DNA from: Salvelinus alpinus
Lineage: Eukaryota; Chordata; Actinopteri; Salmoniformes; Salmonidae
Reading direction: 5' to 3'
DNA: 64,000 nucleotides
Assembly (NCBI RefSeq): GCF_045679555.1
Contig: NC_092091.1
Span: forward strand, 11,495,918 to 11,559,917
The notes beneath the pieces are model-generated. The model saw only the letters and a list, made by a program, of their open reading frames with translations, was not told the origin of the DNA and did not search any database. The translations under genes were made by a program, and so were the position numbers. Below are positions 49,601 through 60,300 of this stretch, in pieces (positions within the stretch are counted from its first letter, which is position 1; each line of letters opens with the position of its first letter).

Positions 49601-52600
49601 TGCTGGTTTGACAGTCTGCTGTCTGTCCCGACTCTCGGTACCTGGGTGTGTGCGCTGAGGTTGCAGTCAAATTTCTTTACACGTATGGAGAGAGCATATG
49701 GAAAGACGTTTTAACATATATTCATATTTTTTTTTATATCCATAAAACTATTCTATATCAATTATTGAATTTTTTATTAAATAAATAAAATATATAAATA
49801 TATTTTTTATCAACAACAAATTATTTATGGGAAAATACAATTATTGATATAAAAAAAATCATATGAATATATGTTAACATCTTTCCATAGAGAGCATGAA
49901 TTTGCATGTCCCATATAATATGGGAACGACCAGTTGACATCCACTTAGTCTATTGTTTTCTGGTACATTCCTTCATTTTCTTTCCAGTCAGACATTAAAG
50001 GGATACAATTTGTATGTCTCTGTGTCCAGAAAGAAGAAAGTTTGAGGTAGTTTTGCGAGCCAATGCTAACTAGCATTAGCAGATACCCATGAACTTCTAG
50101 TCATTGCGCTAACGCTAGTTAGCAACTTAATTTAAACTGCACGCAAAGACATAAATGGTATCCACGAGTTAATCTACAATGCATTTAAGAACTACACCAT
50201 GTCTGGCCAGTGAGGAAAAAAATGTAACGTTGGGCCCTGACACGTTTCAGAAGCAGCCACGGCATGGTGGGAGGGAGCCTGGCTGGCTACTTTTTCTATT
50301 TGGCTGGCTACTCCATTTGCTTGTGGAAAACACTGCATACTGTCTCCACACATTAAAATCGGTGGTCTGTATCCTACTGTACTGATAGATTCACTCACGT
50401 CAATCAAGTTCTTTGCTCTGAAGACACCAGCAATCTCGTATGTTAAGCAATCCTCCTTGGTTCTTCCCAGACCATCTATGTGAACATGCTGGACTATGAC
50501 CTATAGGACAAATATACAAAGGAGTTATAAGCAGCATTGACAGGCAACAATAAAAAGGTAACTTTGACATTCAACCACACAGAAAAGATGAACTAAGAAA
50601 CAACTTGAGCCGTACATCTTTGTTTTCAAGAACCTCTTGTTTTGATTCCTGCTCCATATCTGGTGTCTCGATGTCATCCGCATGAACCCCCAACTCAGGT
50701 CCCTGCATCGGCAGAGGATCAAGACTCTGCAACACAACAGAGATTGTGATGAATCAATGACTGACCAGGATACTTCTTGTATTGTAAAGCTAGTTATCTG
50801 TACAAAACCCAATAGCTAAAATGGCAGTTAGGTGGCTTTAGTGGTTTGGTTATTATGATAAAGGTAGTTGGTAAATACCATATTGAGATGAACTAGTACA
50901 AGTCATTCATCAAAATGTCATAAGTTGAAGTTAGTGGAAATTTCAGAATGTGGTTGTAAGCATCTAAGCAAGCACATGACGGCACTGGAGAATGGCACTG
51001 AAATGTATAGAGGCCGTTTTGCAGGCTATTTTGTGTATTTATTAATTTTTTCCTTCTGGACATCAGAAAAGCGATCACTAACCTCGATTTGGATGAAGAT
51101 TTCTACATCAATGAGTCGAAGGCACAAGACATACTGCTTACCTAGGACCAGGCCCTAATCTCTGACACTCGGAAGAAACTGCCATGTGTGTACACTGATC
51201 AGATTGTTTGGTTTGATGATGCTCCCCCATGCATTAGTTCTCTAGGCAGCATTCTGCCTTCTCCCGACCGTTCTCAGCCATTAGCTTCGACCCACAACTG
51301 CCTCATGTGAACTACAATCCCGACACCGTGTTTTAGCATTTAGGTTAATAATCATTGCTTGCAATATGACTTTCGAAACATATGGCCCTTATCTTTCATC
51401 AGCGAGAAAGAAGCCTTCAAATAAAACACTTATACAACTATGGGTGCCTCCATCCAACAAAACTACACTTCTGCTACACTTCCCGAGTTAAAATGGTTAA
51501 AATTATTGCATGCTAGATAGTTACCTGGAAACCAGACGTTGAATTGCATTGAATTCCAGTGGTGTAAAGTACTTAAGTAGGACTAAAGTAGTTTTTGGGG
51601 GTATCTGCACTTTACAATTAATATTTTTGCCAACTTTTACTTCACTACATTCCTAAAGAAAATAATGTACTTTTTACATTTTCCCTGACACCCAAAAGTA
51701 CTCGTTACATTTTGACAGGAAAATTGTCCAATTCACACACTTAACAAGAAAGATCACTGGTCATCCGTACTGCCTCTGGACTCACTAAACACAAATGCTT
51801 TGTTTATAAATTGTCTGAGTGTTGGCGTGTGCCCCTGGCTATGCATCAAATGTTTTTATTTTTGATGGTGCAGTCTGGTTTGCTTAATATAAGGAAGTTG
51901 AAATGGTTTATACTTTTACTTTTGATACTTAAGTATATTTAAAACCAAATACTTTTAGACTTTTACTCAAGTAGTATTTTACTGTGTGACTTTCACTTTT
52001 ACTTGAGTCATTTTCTATTATTAAGGTACCTTTACTTTTACTCAAGTAGGACAATTGAGTACTTTTTACACCACTTGAATTCTACATCAGACAGAGAGTG
52101 TTTGAATCAGTAAAGTTTACGCTCACGTCCTCTACAAGACAGAATGTTGAATAAAATCATATTTTAACGCGCTTTACCGGTTGTCCGTGCGGTTGGTCCT
52201 TTTGACCGTAGGAATGTGAGACAATATATCCACAGGAAAGTATAATTACATCAAGTTTTTTCAAAGCGCTGGTAGTGTGTTCAGATGCATGCACACAAGA
52301 TAAATATTACATACAGAAGACGCACGCATATTTGCCGAGCTCATGCACGTGTTTACATGGTTCTGCGCTTCAGGTGATTGACATCTGATATCAGCTAAAC
52401 TCCCTCCTACAGAAGACGCCTTCGGCCAATGACTCGTGTCATGATCAAAGGGCTAACCTCACTATTTAAGATCCGTGAACGTGTAGGGCGCCCGTTGCAC
52501 GAGCAACGTTCACTAATGCTGTTGTTGTAACTATGATCATGTTAATTTACTTTACTGACATCGACAGTCCATGTATCTGAAGTTCAGCTAGTTTTCATAG

Positions 52601-52745
52601 TTGGCAAGCTGTCCAACTGGGCCCCTTTCGCTGTACGTGACAGCTAGCTATACTAAGCTAGCTATTGGCTACTGCACTCAGAGGTCATGCTGTCACCCTT
52701 TGCATTTTGAGCAGTTATCCTTACCCTCGCGTGGACGGTGCCCAT
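40650..52745 (-). CDS. samm50: SAM50 homologue, mitochondrial outer-membrane beta-barrel assembly (15 coding exons)
   Basis: Central subunit of the sorting and assembly machinery that inserts beta-barrel proteins into the mitochondrial outer membrane; it also takes part in the MICOS-linked bridging complex. Coding exons 5' to 3': 52725-52745, 50616-50726, 50399-50500, 49208-49295, 48943-49049, 48346-48476, 47602-47689, 47288-47416, 46938-47009, 46724-46810, 46007-46077, 43667-43734, 43406-43552, 42905-43046, 40650-40695. They total 1410 nt, 469 codons, the human length, with phase preserved throughout. Start MGTVHAR is the family start. A POTRA domain covers about residues 45-125 ([26 protein letters not shown]). 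The bacterial-surface-antigen barrel follows ([69 protein letters not shown]). The C-terminus FGAGIRFL is the beta-signal and sits on the last 46-nt exon. That exon is parted from exon 14 by a Tc1-like element. Exon 7 uses the GTAAAG donor rather than the overlapping GTGTAA. No TATA or clear poly(A) signal was seen. Confidence 0.96.
40916..42822 (-). mobile_element. Tc1-like transposon in samm50 intron 14, broken transposase
   Basis: Ends cagtgcattcggaaagtatt and aatactttccgaatacaccg are inverted repeats, with TA after the right end. The minus strand encodes a Tc1-family transposase in pieces: the N-terminal part at about 42440-42340 ([20 protein letters not shown]) and the central part at 42154-41843 ([27 protein letters not shown]). 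The region coding the second half of the DNA-binding domain is deleted near 42330. Frame breaks follow, and a foreign segment interrupts the left side. It is non-functional. Confidence 0.88.
41093..41540 (+). mobile_element. Second Tc1-family fragment nested in the first
   Basis: Sequence foreign to the host Tc1 copy. Its plus strand codes a Tc1 DNA-binding region ([20 protein letters not shown], then [17 protein letters not shown]). After it the host element resumes with aagtattcagaccctttact. Exact insertion borders are uncertain. Confidence 0.65.
44213..44492. mobile_element. Tc1-derived MITE in samm50 intron 11
   Basis: Inverted ends ccagtcaaaagtttggacac / gtgtccaaacttttgacaag, each next to TA (44211-44212 and 44493-44494). 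The interior shares aacacatatggaatcatgta and attctcaaccagcttcat with the larger element at 54602-56350, so it is an internally deleted relative. Confidence 0.85.
44850..45190 (+). repeat. 43-bp minisatellite in samm50 intron 11, eight copies
   Basis: Unit aacaacaagccgaccaggga then aacagtgttatgttgtgaagcac broken by a/g changes. Copies start every 43 bp from about 44861 to 45161. Confidence 0.95.
46240..46600 (+). mobile_element. SINE-like/LINE-tail dispersed repeat in samm50 intron 10
   Basis: Contains the widely shared fish repeat core ggttcctctctaggtttctt, gggagtttttcctagccacc and ggggttttaggctgggtttc, then gacatctgctgatgtaaata and a tail toward gattgattg. Family assignment is tentative. 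Confidence 0.6.
48651..48833. mobile_element. Palindromic MITE in samm50 intron 5
   Basis: Ends cagtgtttcccaaactccgt and gagtttgggaaacactg are inverted. Flanks gtccaagg / gtccaaat suggest an 8-bp target duplication with two changes. Same family as 39684-39878. Confidence 0.85.
49698..49888. mobile_element. Short palindromic MITE with 9-bp target duplication in samm50 intron 3
   Basis: Terminal inverted repeats atggaaagacgttttaacat / atgttaacatctttccat enclose a very A/T-rich interior. Both sides carry agagagcat (49689-49697 and 49889-49897). The duplication of eight or nine bases suits hAT or MULE families. No coding sequence. Confidence 0.85.
50990..51310 (+). mobile_element. Possible LINE coding remnant
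   Basis: The stretch ggacatcagaaaagcgatca, ctaacctcgatttggatgaa and gaccaggccctaatctctga looks like a LINE 5' coding remnant known from other salmonid loci. Frame is broken. Assignment is from memory and weak. It lies in samm50 intron 1. Confidence 0.4.
51557..52074 (-). mobile_element. hAT-like non-autonomous element with exact 8-bp target duplication
   Basis: Starts cagtggtgtaaagtacttaa and ends gagtactttttacaccac. It is flanked by ttgaattc on both sides (51549-51556 and 52075-52082). Opposite-orientation copy of 38369-38924. It lies in samm50 intron 1. Confidence 0.88.
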
Positions 52746-52935
52746 GATTAAGGTCTTGAATGTACAGTCCTTCAAATGTTGGTGTTTATTTTACGAAATT
52801 AAATTACATTTAATTCACGCTCGGCTCAATAAAGATGTAGCTTCGTGGACGGGGGAAGCCATGACACCATCAAAACCACACCCCCTAACTCATCCTGGGT
52901 GTATTCAAGATGTCAACGTTTCACAACGTATTGCA

Positions 52936-53147
52936 TTTATTTGATTTAACCTTTATTTAGCTCGGCAAATCAGTTTAAGAACAAATTCTTATTTACAATG
53001 ACGGCCTACCTAGGCCAAACGCCGGATGACGCTGGGCCAATTGTGCGCCGCACTATGGGGCTCCCAATCACAGCTGGATGTGATACAGCCTGGATCCGAA
53101 CCAGGGACTGTAGTGACCTTAAATCGCTGCACCACTCGGGAACTAAC
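52936..53147 (-). mobile_element. tRNA-derived salmonid SINE (HpaI/SmaI type)
   Basis: In minus orientation: the plus strand reads tail-to-head, from aacctttatttagctcggca via aattcttatttacaatgacg and gccaattgtgcgcc to the inverted tRNA-like head (gatccgaaccagggactg, gctgcaccactcggga). Related to 58885-59105. Confidence 0.8.
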
Positions 53148-53394
53148 ATTTTTGACAACAGCTGGTTACTGTAAACACAAAACAATAGTGTACACATAAA
53201 ACATATTGAAGGCAGAGATTCATATTTTCAAAACTGAAGCTTTGCTTATTTATTATATATAATAACATGTACTTGGGTTTGTGTAGGACTTTTCGAACAA
53301 GTGCATGATGGATGGTGGACAAGCAGAGACAACTTGCATTCAAGAATGTGACCATACTGGGTCCAGACAACATAAGTCTGCCTGTAGCACTAAC

Positions 53395-53745
53395 CCAATT
53401 TCACCAATACGTGATGTATTGTCTCTACCTTCTTGCCCTTTGTGCGGTTGTCTGTGCCCAATAATGTTTGTAACATGTTTTGTGCAAATGCCATGTTGTG
53501 TTGCTACCATGTTGTTGTTGTGTTGCTACTATGCTGTGTTGTCATGCATTGCTGCCTTGCTATGTTGTTGTCTTGGGTCTCTTTATGTAGTGTTGTGTTG
53601 TCTCTCTTGTCGTGATGTGTGTTTTTGTCTTAAATTTTATTTTTAATCCCAGGCCCTGTCCCCACAGGAGGCCTTTTGGTAGTCCGTCATTGTAAATAAG
53701 AATCTGTTCTTAACTGGCTTGCCTAGTTATAAAAAGGTGTAATAA
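53395..53745 (+). repeat. Dispersed salmonid repeat with SINE-like tail
   Basis: Begins ttgtctctaccttcttgccc, continues with gttgtgttgctaccatgttg-like repeats, and ends cattgtaaataagaatctgt, tcttaactggcttgcctag. The end is shared with the tRNA SINEs. Inverted copy at 35375-35620. Confidence 0.7.
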
Positions 53746-54601
53746 ATAAATGGCTTTCTTTAATGAAGAGTTCATGACGCCATCATAGACATATCAATCA
53801 AAATACCACACACTATTTTGACTTAAATGTTGCTGAGCTTCTCTGTAAAAGAATGAGGAAAAATACAGAAAGATAGTCATATCACAGATGATCTCACAAT
53901 AATAAACATTTAATCCAGTGAATAAATAACGGGTTTATGTTTGACTGAAAAGAGATCGATTTTACGTCTCTTTCGAAGGTTTCCTGCGATAGGAACCTTC
54001 GAGAGATACTTCAGGATACTCATTAAAAATTCATTATCCCCTGAGTCGTTAATGCCGCGGAACAAAATCATGCATAGTATGTTGAGTGAGTGTTTTCTTC
54101 AGGAGTGATGAATTATTGTAAACATTGGGGTGGCTAATCTCAGAAACCCAGAAGTAAAATTTTGCGTAATTGCGTCAGATATGTTACGTGCGTCTGTCAA
54201 CGAGAGATTATGTATAGATTTATATAGGGCCGAATCATCGGTCTGCCCCCCCCCAACTTTTGGATGAATCTCATTGTCCCCACTTGTTTTTGATGCACTT
54301 ATCTGATACAGTAGGTAGTTGTCCCACTGTCTTTTCACATCCAAATGGTTTCTGGGCCATTGCCATGCAAATTATCAAAGGAACCATTTCTATTACCCCC
54401 CCTCCATGTATTGAACAAAAGTGATGTGCCCTTATTTGGTAGGGTCAAAGATTCCAAAAATGGTATCCAAGTTTGTGTCATTGAACAGGCTTGGGCAATC
54501 CAGTGACCGGATTTTGGACATTCTTAACAGTTCAAGATGTGTGATTTAACTCTTGGTCTCTCTGTAGTAGAAACAGCACAGAAGATGGGAAAAGATATGT
54601 A
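53746..54601. other. Unassigned gene-free stretch
   Basis: No exon or repeat recognised. Confidence 0.4.
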
Positions 54602-56350
54602 CACTACCGGTCCAAAGTTTTGGAACACTTAATCAAGGGTTTTTCTTCATTTTTTACATTGTAGAATAATGTAATGCGATGCTACTGGAGGCAGAGAAGT
54701 TAGGCGCAGGAGAGCAGAAACTGATTTACAACGATTGTGTTTAATAACCATAAACCACCGTCAACAGAACAATACAATAAATGGGTCAAACAAAACCCGG
54801 TAAATACCAGCATACCGTGCACAAGCACTACAACAAACTATTACGGACAAGGACATGGGGGGGGGGGGGGGGGGGGGACAGAGGGTTAAATCCACAACAT
54901 GTAATTGATGGAATTGGAACCAGGTGTGATGGAAGACAAGACAAAACCAATGGAAAATTTAAGTGGATCGGAGATGGCTAGAAGGTCGGTGACGTCGACC
55001 GCCAAACGCCGCCCGAACAAGGAGAGAGACCAACTTCGGCGGAAGTCGTGACAAATAATAGTGACGACATCAAACTATGAAATAATAACATGTAGTTACC
55101 AAAAATGTGTTAAAATCAAAATATATTTTATAGTTGAGATTCTTCAAATAGCCACCCTTTGCCTTGATGACAGCTTTGCACACTCTTGGCATTCTCTCAA
55201 CCAGCTTCATAAGGTAGTCACCTGGAATGCATTTAAATTAACAGGTGTGCGTTCTTAAAAGTTAATTTGTGGAATTTCTTTCCTTCTCAATGCGCTTGAG
55301 CCAATCAATTGTGTTGTGACAAGGTAGGGTTGGTATACAGAAGATATCCCTATTTGGTAAAAGACCAAGTCCATATTATGGCAGGAACAGCTCAAATAAG
55401 AAAAGAGAAACGGTCAGTCAATCCTGGAAATTTCAAGAACTTTGAATGTTTCTTCAAGTGCAGTCGCAAAAACCATCAAGCGCTATGATGAAACTGGCTC
55501 TCATGAGGACCGCCACAGGAATGGAAGACCCAGAGTTACCTCTGCTACAGAGGATACGTTCATTAGAGTTACTAGCCTCAGAAATTGCAGCCCAAATAAA
55601 TGCTTCAGAGTTCAAGTAACAGACACATCTCAACATCAACTGTTCAGAGGAGACTGTGTGAATCAGGCCTTCATGGTCAAATTGCTGCAAAGAAACCCCT
55701 ACTAAAGGACACCAATAATAATAAGAGACTTGCTTGGGCCAAGAAACACGAGCAATGGACATTAGACCGGTGGAAATTTGTCCTTTGGTCTGGAGTCCAA
55801 ATTGGAGATTTTGGTTCCAAACGCTGTTGTGAGACGCGGTATGGGTGAACGGATGATCCGGTGTGGGTGAACAGATGGTTTTTCAACAGGACAATGACCC
55901 AAGGCACCTCCAGGCGGTGTATGGGCTATTTTACCAATAATTAGAGTGATGGAGTGCTGCATCAGATGACCTGGCCTCCACAATCCCCTGACCTCAACCA
56001 AATTGAGAAGGTTTGGGATGAGTCAGACCACAGAGTGAAGGAAAAGCAGCCAACAAGTGCTCAGCATATGTGGGAACTCCTTCAAGGCTGTTGGAATAGC
56101 ATTCCAGGTGGAGCTAATTGATAGCTTTGCACACTACTGTCATTCTCTCATCAAGGCAAAGAGTGGCTATTTGAATAATCTCAAATATAATATATATTTG
56201 GATTTGTTTAACACTTTAGGTTACTACATGATTCCATATGTGTTATTTCATAGTTTTGATGTCTTCATAATTATTCTACAATGTAGAAAATAGTAAAAAA
56301 TAAAGAAACTATTGAATGAGTAAGTGTTCTAAAACTTTGGCCCAGTAGTG
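54602..56350 (+). mobile_element. Tc1-like transposon, degraded, with a nested solo LTR
   Basis: Inverted ends cactaccggtccaaagtttt / aaaactttggcccagtagtg, each next to TA (54600-54601 and 56351-56352). The plus strand holds transposase pieces: [20 protein letters not shown] (about 55448-55507), [20 protein letters not shown] and [16 protein letters not shown] (about 55729-55776). There are frameshifts and a deletion in the catalytic part, so it is inactive. A solo LTR-like element splits it at 54670-55053. Confidence 0.88.
54670..55053. mobile_element. Solo LTR-like element with 5-bp target duplication
   Basis: Starts TG (tgtaatgcgatgc), ends CA (gtcgtgaca) and is flanked by aataa on both sides (54665-54669, 55054-55058). 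Removing it rejoins the Tc1 sequence gtagaataa-tagtgacgacatc seamlessly. It contains a 21-base poly-G tract (54857-54877). No coding region. Confidence 0.8.
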
Positions 56351-56352
56351 TA

Positions 56353-57795
56353 TGTCATGTGTCAATATTCCACAAAGTCATACTCGTATCCTTCATCCCT
56401 TCTATTCATCAAACTAGTAAATCCTGGGTGAAAAACAACACTGCAGTATAAGAAGAGTACAAAACACAAGAAGGTGAAAGAAAAAACATGATTTGGGGGG
56501 TGAATTCATTAACTAATGTTGCCAAAGAGGATGCTAGTGTATTTTGTTTTGAAGTCCCGCTCTCCAGCCTTAGTCAGTCAAGCCATCAGTGCAGTTAGCG
56601 TTAGCAGCAGCAGGCTAGCTTACTTTTTTTTTTGTACTTTAAACCAGCAAACATGATAGGAAGAAAATGTTAGAAAGTCATTTAAAATAAGTCTAAACTG
56701 GTCTGTAAAAGACGAGCATGCTTGTCTCCACGAGTTCTCCTAGATATTGCCATACTTGCGGTGTGAAAATAATATTTAGCTAGCTACATTGATTGTTATG
56801 GATACGCCAGGTGGTCACGGACACAGATATATAATTAATTATATTTCTATCATGTGGCAGCTGCTCTTCTTGTGCTCTGATCAGAATGATGATAACAAGA
56901 ATACTTTTTTATTCATAAATAATGAAGCTCACATTTTGAAATATATTTGGTGAATGACGACCTTTCTCAGAATCCTTACGTGTGTGGACCTGATTTTTTT
57001 CTTATATCATCTATTAAAGCATAAACACAAAAAAACATGTGTTCACATCCGCTGATTTAAAAAAAAAGAACACTGAATTTTACATACACACATACAGTTT
57101 GTGACAAATTCATACTAGTCTGTGCAGTATCTATAGCTGACATCCTTCACAGAGCATGTATCAAGGCAGGAGTGATCCCATCAGAAGACATGGTCTAAAC
57201 TGAAGATCACTTTTATGTCTCTCACATCAAGTACAAGTAAAGGGGCACCTACTCTGCAAGTAGTCCTATCCTCAACACCTCATAAGTTATTCATGGCTAC
57301 ATTTATACAAATTTATGATCCTTTGTCCAATTATTGGCAATTAGTGGACAAGTATTAGAATTTGTGCCCTCTATTAGAATAATAAACTAAAGGGGGGTTT
57401 TGAATTATTTTTGTTGTATTAATGCTATTTAATCTCTCCTCAGACTAATATTATTCTGTTTGTCCTGTGGGTACCTTTGCCACTGTTCCACCCCTTGTGT
57501 ATTGCGCTGTCATGGTGTATGGCTCCAAAAAAACACAATGAGAGGCTCCTGAGCTCAATGAGAGGCTCCAACCAGCCATGTGAACCCATCATTGCCTGAT
57601 GCAACTTTGAATAGTATTGGCACAGGTACATTTACGCCAAATGTCATATGCCATTACATATGTGATACATACGCACATGCACATCCTATTTTCTATTCAT
57701 AATTGTCTCCTTTGTTGTGGTTTGAGCATGTACAATATGTACATGGATTCCTCTGGAGCAAGATACTGTATGAAAAAACACGTCCCCCGAAAGGG
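56353..57795. other. uqcc6 3' flank and unassigned intergenic DNA
   Basis: A minus-strand ATTAAA at 57428-57433, about 365 bp past the uqcc6 stop, is a possible poly(A) signal. No other gene or repeat recognised. Confidence 0.4.
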
Positions 57796-58191
57796 TCACT
57801 GTCTCTGTTCAGCCGCAGCAGCCTCTTCTCTGCCCAGCAGTTCTGTCCTCAACTCGCCAGGTTTGGGAGGGATTTCTGGAAAAGTCTGGCGAAGGGAAAT
57901 GAAACGCGTATGCATCACATTGGATTATCAGCAACATTTTCAAGCAATACATTTCCATGTATGATTTTATCAACAAGTATGCAAAACACAAAGACAACGT
58001 GGACCTTTTCATTTTACAATACATTTGGTCATATAATGTAAAAAGCACACGGGGGCGGATAGGGTGCTTGTTCCCGTGCTTACCAGATCGGGTCTGTAGT
58101 ACTGATGGATAACCTCTGTTCCGGCGAACATGGATAGTACACCGGCACCAAACATCCGCAGGTACCGAGGCCAAGATACACCGGCAGGCAT
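57796..58191 (-). CDS. uqcc6: Brawnin, ubiquinol-cytochrome c reductase assembly micropeptide
   Basis: Small mitochondrial inner-membrane protein (human C12orf73) needed for assembly of respiratory complex III. Coding exons: 58084-58191 (36 codons) and 57796-57885 (29 codons plus stop), total 65 codons against 71 in human. Exon 1 starts at MPAGVSWPRYLRMFG and carries the single hydrophobic stretch (about residues 12-26) before the conserved HQYYRPDL. Exon 2 has PEIPPKPGELRTELLG and an Ala/Glu/Gln tail, shorter than the human Lys-rich end. The acceptor is CGCCAG|ACT at 57886: the later TTCCAG would break the frame. A CTG|GTAAGC donor ends exon 1. An inverted CCAAT (plus-strand ccaat at about 58213) lies just upstream, and a possible 5' UTR acceptor is at 58225. 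Whether the first exon is non-coding and further upstream is not visible. It is head to head with tdg. Confidence 0.93.
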
Positions 58192-58289
58192 CTTCAAATC
58201 AGCCCGAGAGGACCAATCAGTTACCTATACAGGAGAGGGATGGACAGTGATGTAGTCATTATACATTAACAGAGGGTGTTCTTTTAATG

Positions 58290-59650
58290 GAAGCCTCTCC
58301 AACATAATCCAGGTAGAATCAGGAATTCCCTAGGCCCCTTACTTTTTTCAATCTTGACTAATGACATGCCACTGGCTTTGAATAAAGCTAGTGTGTCTAT
58401 GCATGCAGATGACTTAACTCTATACACATCAGCTCCTACAGTGACATAAATGACTGCAACGCTTAACAAAGTGCTGCAGTTAGTTTCAGAATTGGTGGCA
58501 AGGAATAAGTTCAATCCTAAATATTTCTAAAACTAAAAGCATTGAATTTGGGACAAATCTTTCACTAAGCCCTAAACCTCAACTAAATCTTGTAATGAAT
58601 AATGTGGAAATTGAGCAAGTTGAGGTGACTAAACTGCTTGAATTAACCCTGCATTGTAAACTGTCACGGTCAAAAATGTTTACAACAGTAGCTAAGATGG
58701 GGAGAAGTCTGTCCATAATAAAGCACTACTCTGCCTTCTTAACAACACTGTCAACAAGGCAGGTCCTACAGGCCCTAGTTTTGTCGCACCTCGACTACGT
58801 TTCAGTCGTGTAGTCAGGTGACACAAAGAGGGACTTAGGAAAATTACAATTGGCTTAGAACAGGGCAGCACGGCTGGCCTTTAAATGTTTTTTATTTTAT
58901 TTATTTTTTTAATCTTTATTTAACTAGGCAAGTCAGTTAAAAACTAATTTTTATTTACAATGACGGCCTACCCCAGCCAACCCTGGGCCAATTCTATACT
59001 GCCCTATGGCACTCCCCAGTCACGGCCAGATGTGATGCAGCCTGGATTCAAACCAAGTACTGCACTGAGATGCAGTGTCTTATTCCACTGCACCACTCTG
59101 GAGCCCTAAATGTACACAGAGAGATAACAACATTAATAATATGCATGTCATGTCAATCTCTCATGGCTCAAAGTGGAGGAGAGATTGACTTCATCATTAC
59201 TTGTTCTTGTAAGAAGTGTTGCCAAGCTGAATGCACCGAGGTGTCCGTTTTAAAATACTAGCACACAGCTCAGACACCCATGCATACCCCACAAGACATA
59301 CCCCCAGAGGTCTCTTCACAATCCCCAAGTCCAGAACAGACTATGGGAGGCGCATAGTACTACATAGAGCCATGACTACATGGAACTCTATTCCACATCA
59401 GGTAACTGATGCAAGCAGTAGAATCCGATTGAAAAAACACCTTATGGAACAGTGGGTGTGAAGAGACACACACACAGGTACAGACACGCGCATACGCACA
59501 CACACGCTAGCACACGCACTCTACACACGTACATTATAATATTGTTGAGTATTATACATTTTGTGTTGTGGATATGTGGGGGTCTGACAGTGTTATATGA
59601 TGTACTGTTTTATCTTTGTTTTATGTGTAATATAAGTGCCTTAATGTGTT
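58290..59650 (+). mobile_element. LINE reverse-transcriptase remnant
   Basis: Plus-strand pieces of a teleost LINE RT in order: the MHADDLTLYTS block at about 58397 (the catalytic YADD has become HADD), then VEIEQVEVTKLLEL, GRSLSIIKHYSAFLTTLSTR and LVLSHLDYVSVV at 58595-58813, then HSSDTHAYPTRHTPRGLFT and RIVLHRAMTTWNSIPHQV at about 59231-59461. Stops and frameshifts abound and a SINE is inserted at 58885-59105. The tail continues into the 54-bp tandem array. Confidence 0.85.
58885..59105 (-). mobile_element. tRNA-derived SINE nested in the LINE
   Basis: The plus strand reads aatctttatttaactaggca, ttatttacaatgacggccta, tgatgcagcctggattcaaa and ccactgcaccactctggagc, the inverted form of a salmonid SINE head. 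It interrupts the LINE between the RT blocks. Confidence 0.8.
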
Positions 59651-59654
59651 TGTA

Positions 59655-60085
59655 CCCCAGGAAGAGTAGCTGCTGCCTTGGCAGGAATGAAAGGGGATCC
59701 ATAATAAACCCCAGGAAGAGTAGCCGCTGCCTTGGCAGGAACTAATGGGGATCCATAATAAACCCCAGGAAGAGTAGCCGCTGCCTTGGCAGGAACTAAT
59801 GGGGATCCATAATAAACCCCAGGAAGAGTAGCCGCTGCCTTGGCAGGAACTAATGGGGATCCATAATAAACCCCAGGAAGAGTAGCCGCTGCCTTGGCAG
59901 GAACTAATGGGGATTCATAATAAACCCCAGGAAGAGTAGCCGCTGCCTTGGCAGGAACTAATGGGGATTCATAATAAACCCCAGGAAATGTAGCCGCTGC
60001 CTTGGCAGGAACTAATGGGGATCCATAATAAACCCCAGGAAGAGTAGCCGCTGCCTTGGCAGGAACTAATGGGGATCCCTAATAA
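59655..60085 (+). repeat. 54-bp tandem array made of the LINE 3' tail, eight copies
   Basis: Unit aaccccaggaagagtagccg then ctgccttggcaggaactaat and ggggatccataat. It is the terminal part of the retroelement to its left, repeated eight times. The last copy ends aataaatacaaaaaaataca like normal single tails elsewhere. Confidence 0.95.
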
Positions 60086-60300
60086 ATACAAAAAAATACA
60101 AATACTGCAGAGGGAGCACGCCCCCATCCACATCAACGGGGCCACACATCACTGACAACCTGAATTGTTCCATCCACACAGACAGTGTGGAGAAGAAGGC
60201 GCAACAGCACCTCTTCAACCTCAGGAGGCAGAAGAAAGCCAGCTTGGCCCCTAAAACCCTTACAAACTTCTACAGATGCACCATTGAGAGCATCCTCAAT

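Noticed and set aside
53305-53646. Cys-rich 113-codon plus-strand frame
   Set aside because: It lies in a dispersed salmonid repeat with an inverted copy at 35375-35620, whose frames look alike; not a gene.
57881-57886. Acceptor TTCCAG at about 57877 for uqcc6 exon 2
   Set aside because: It would shift the frame; the upstream CGCCAG keeps TFPEIPPK, the conserved family segment.
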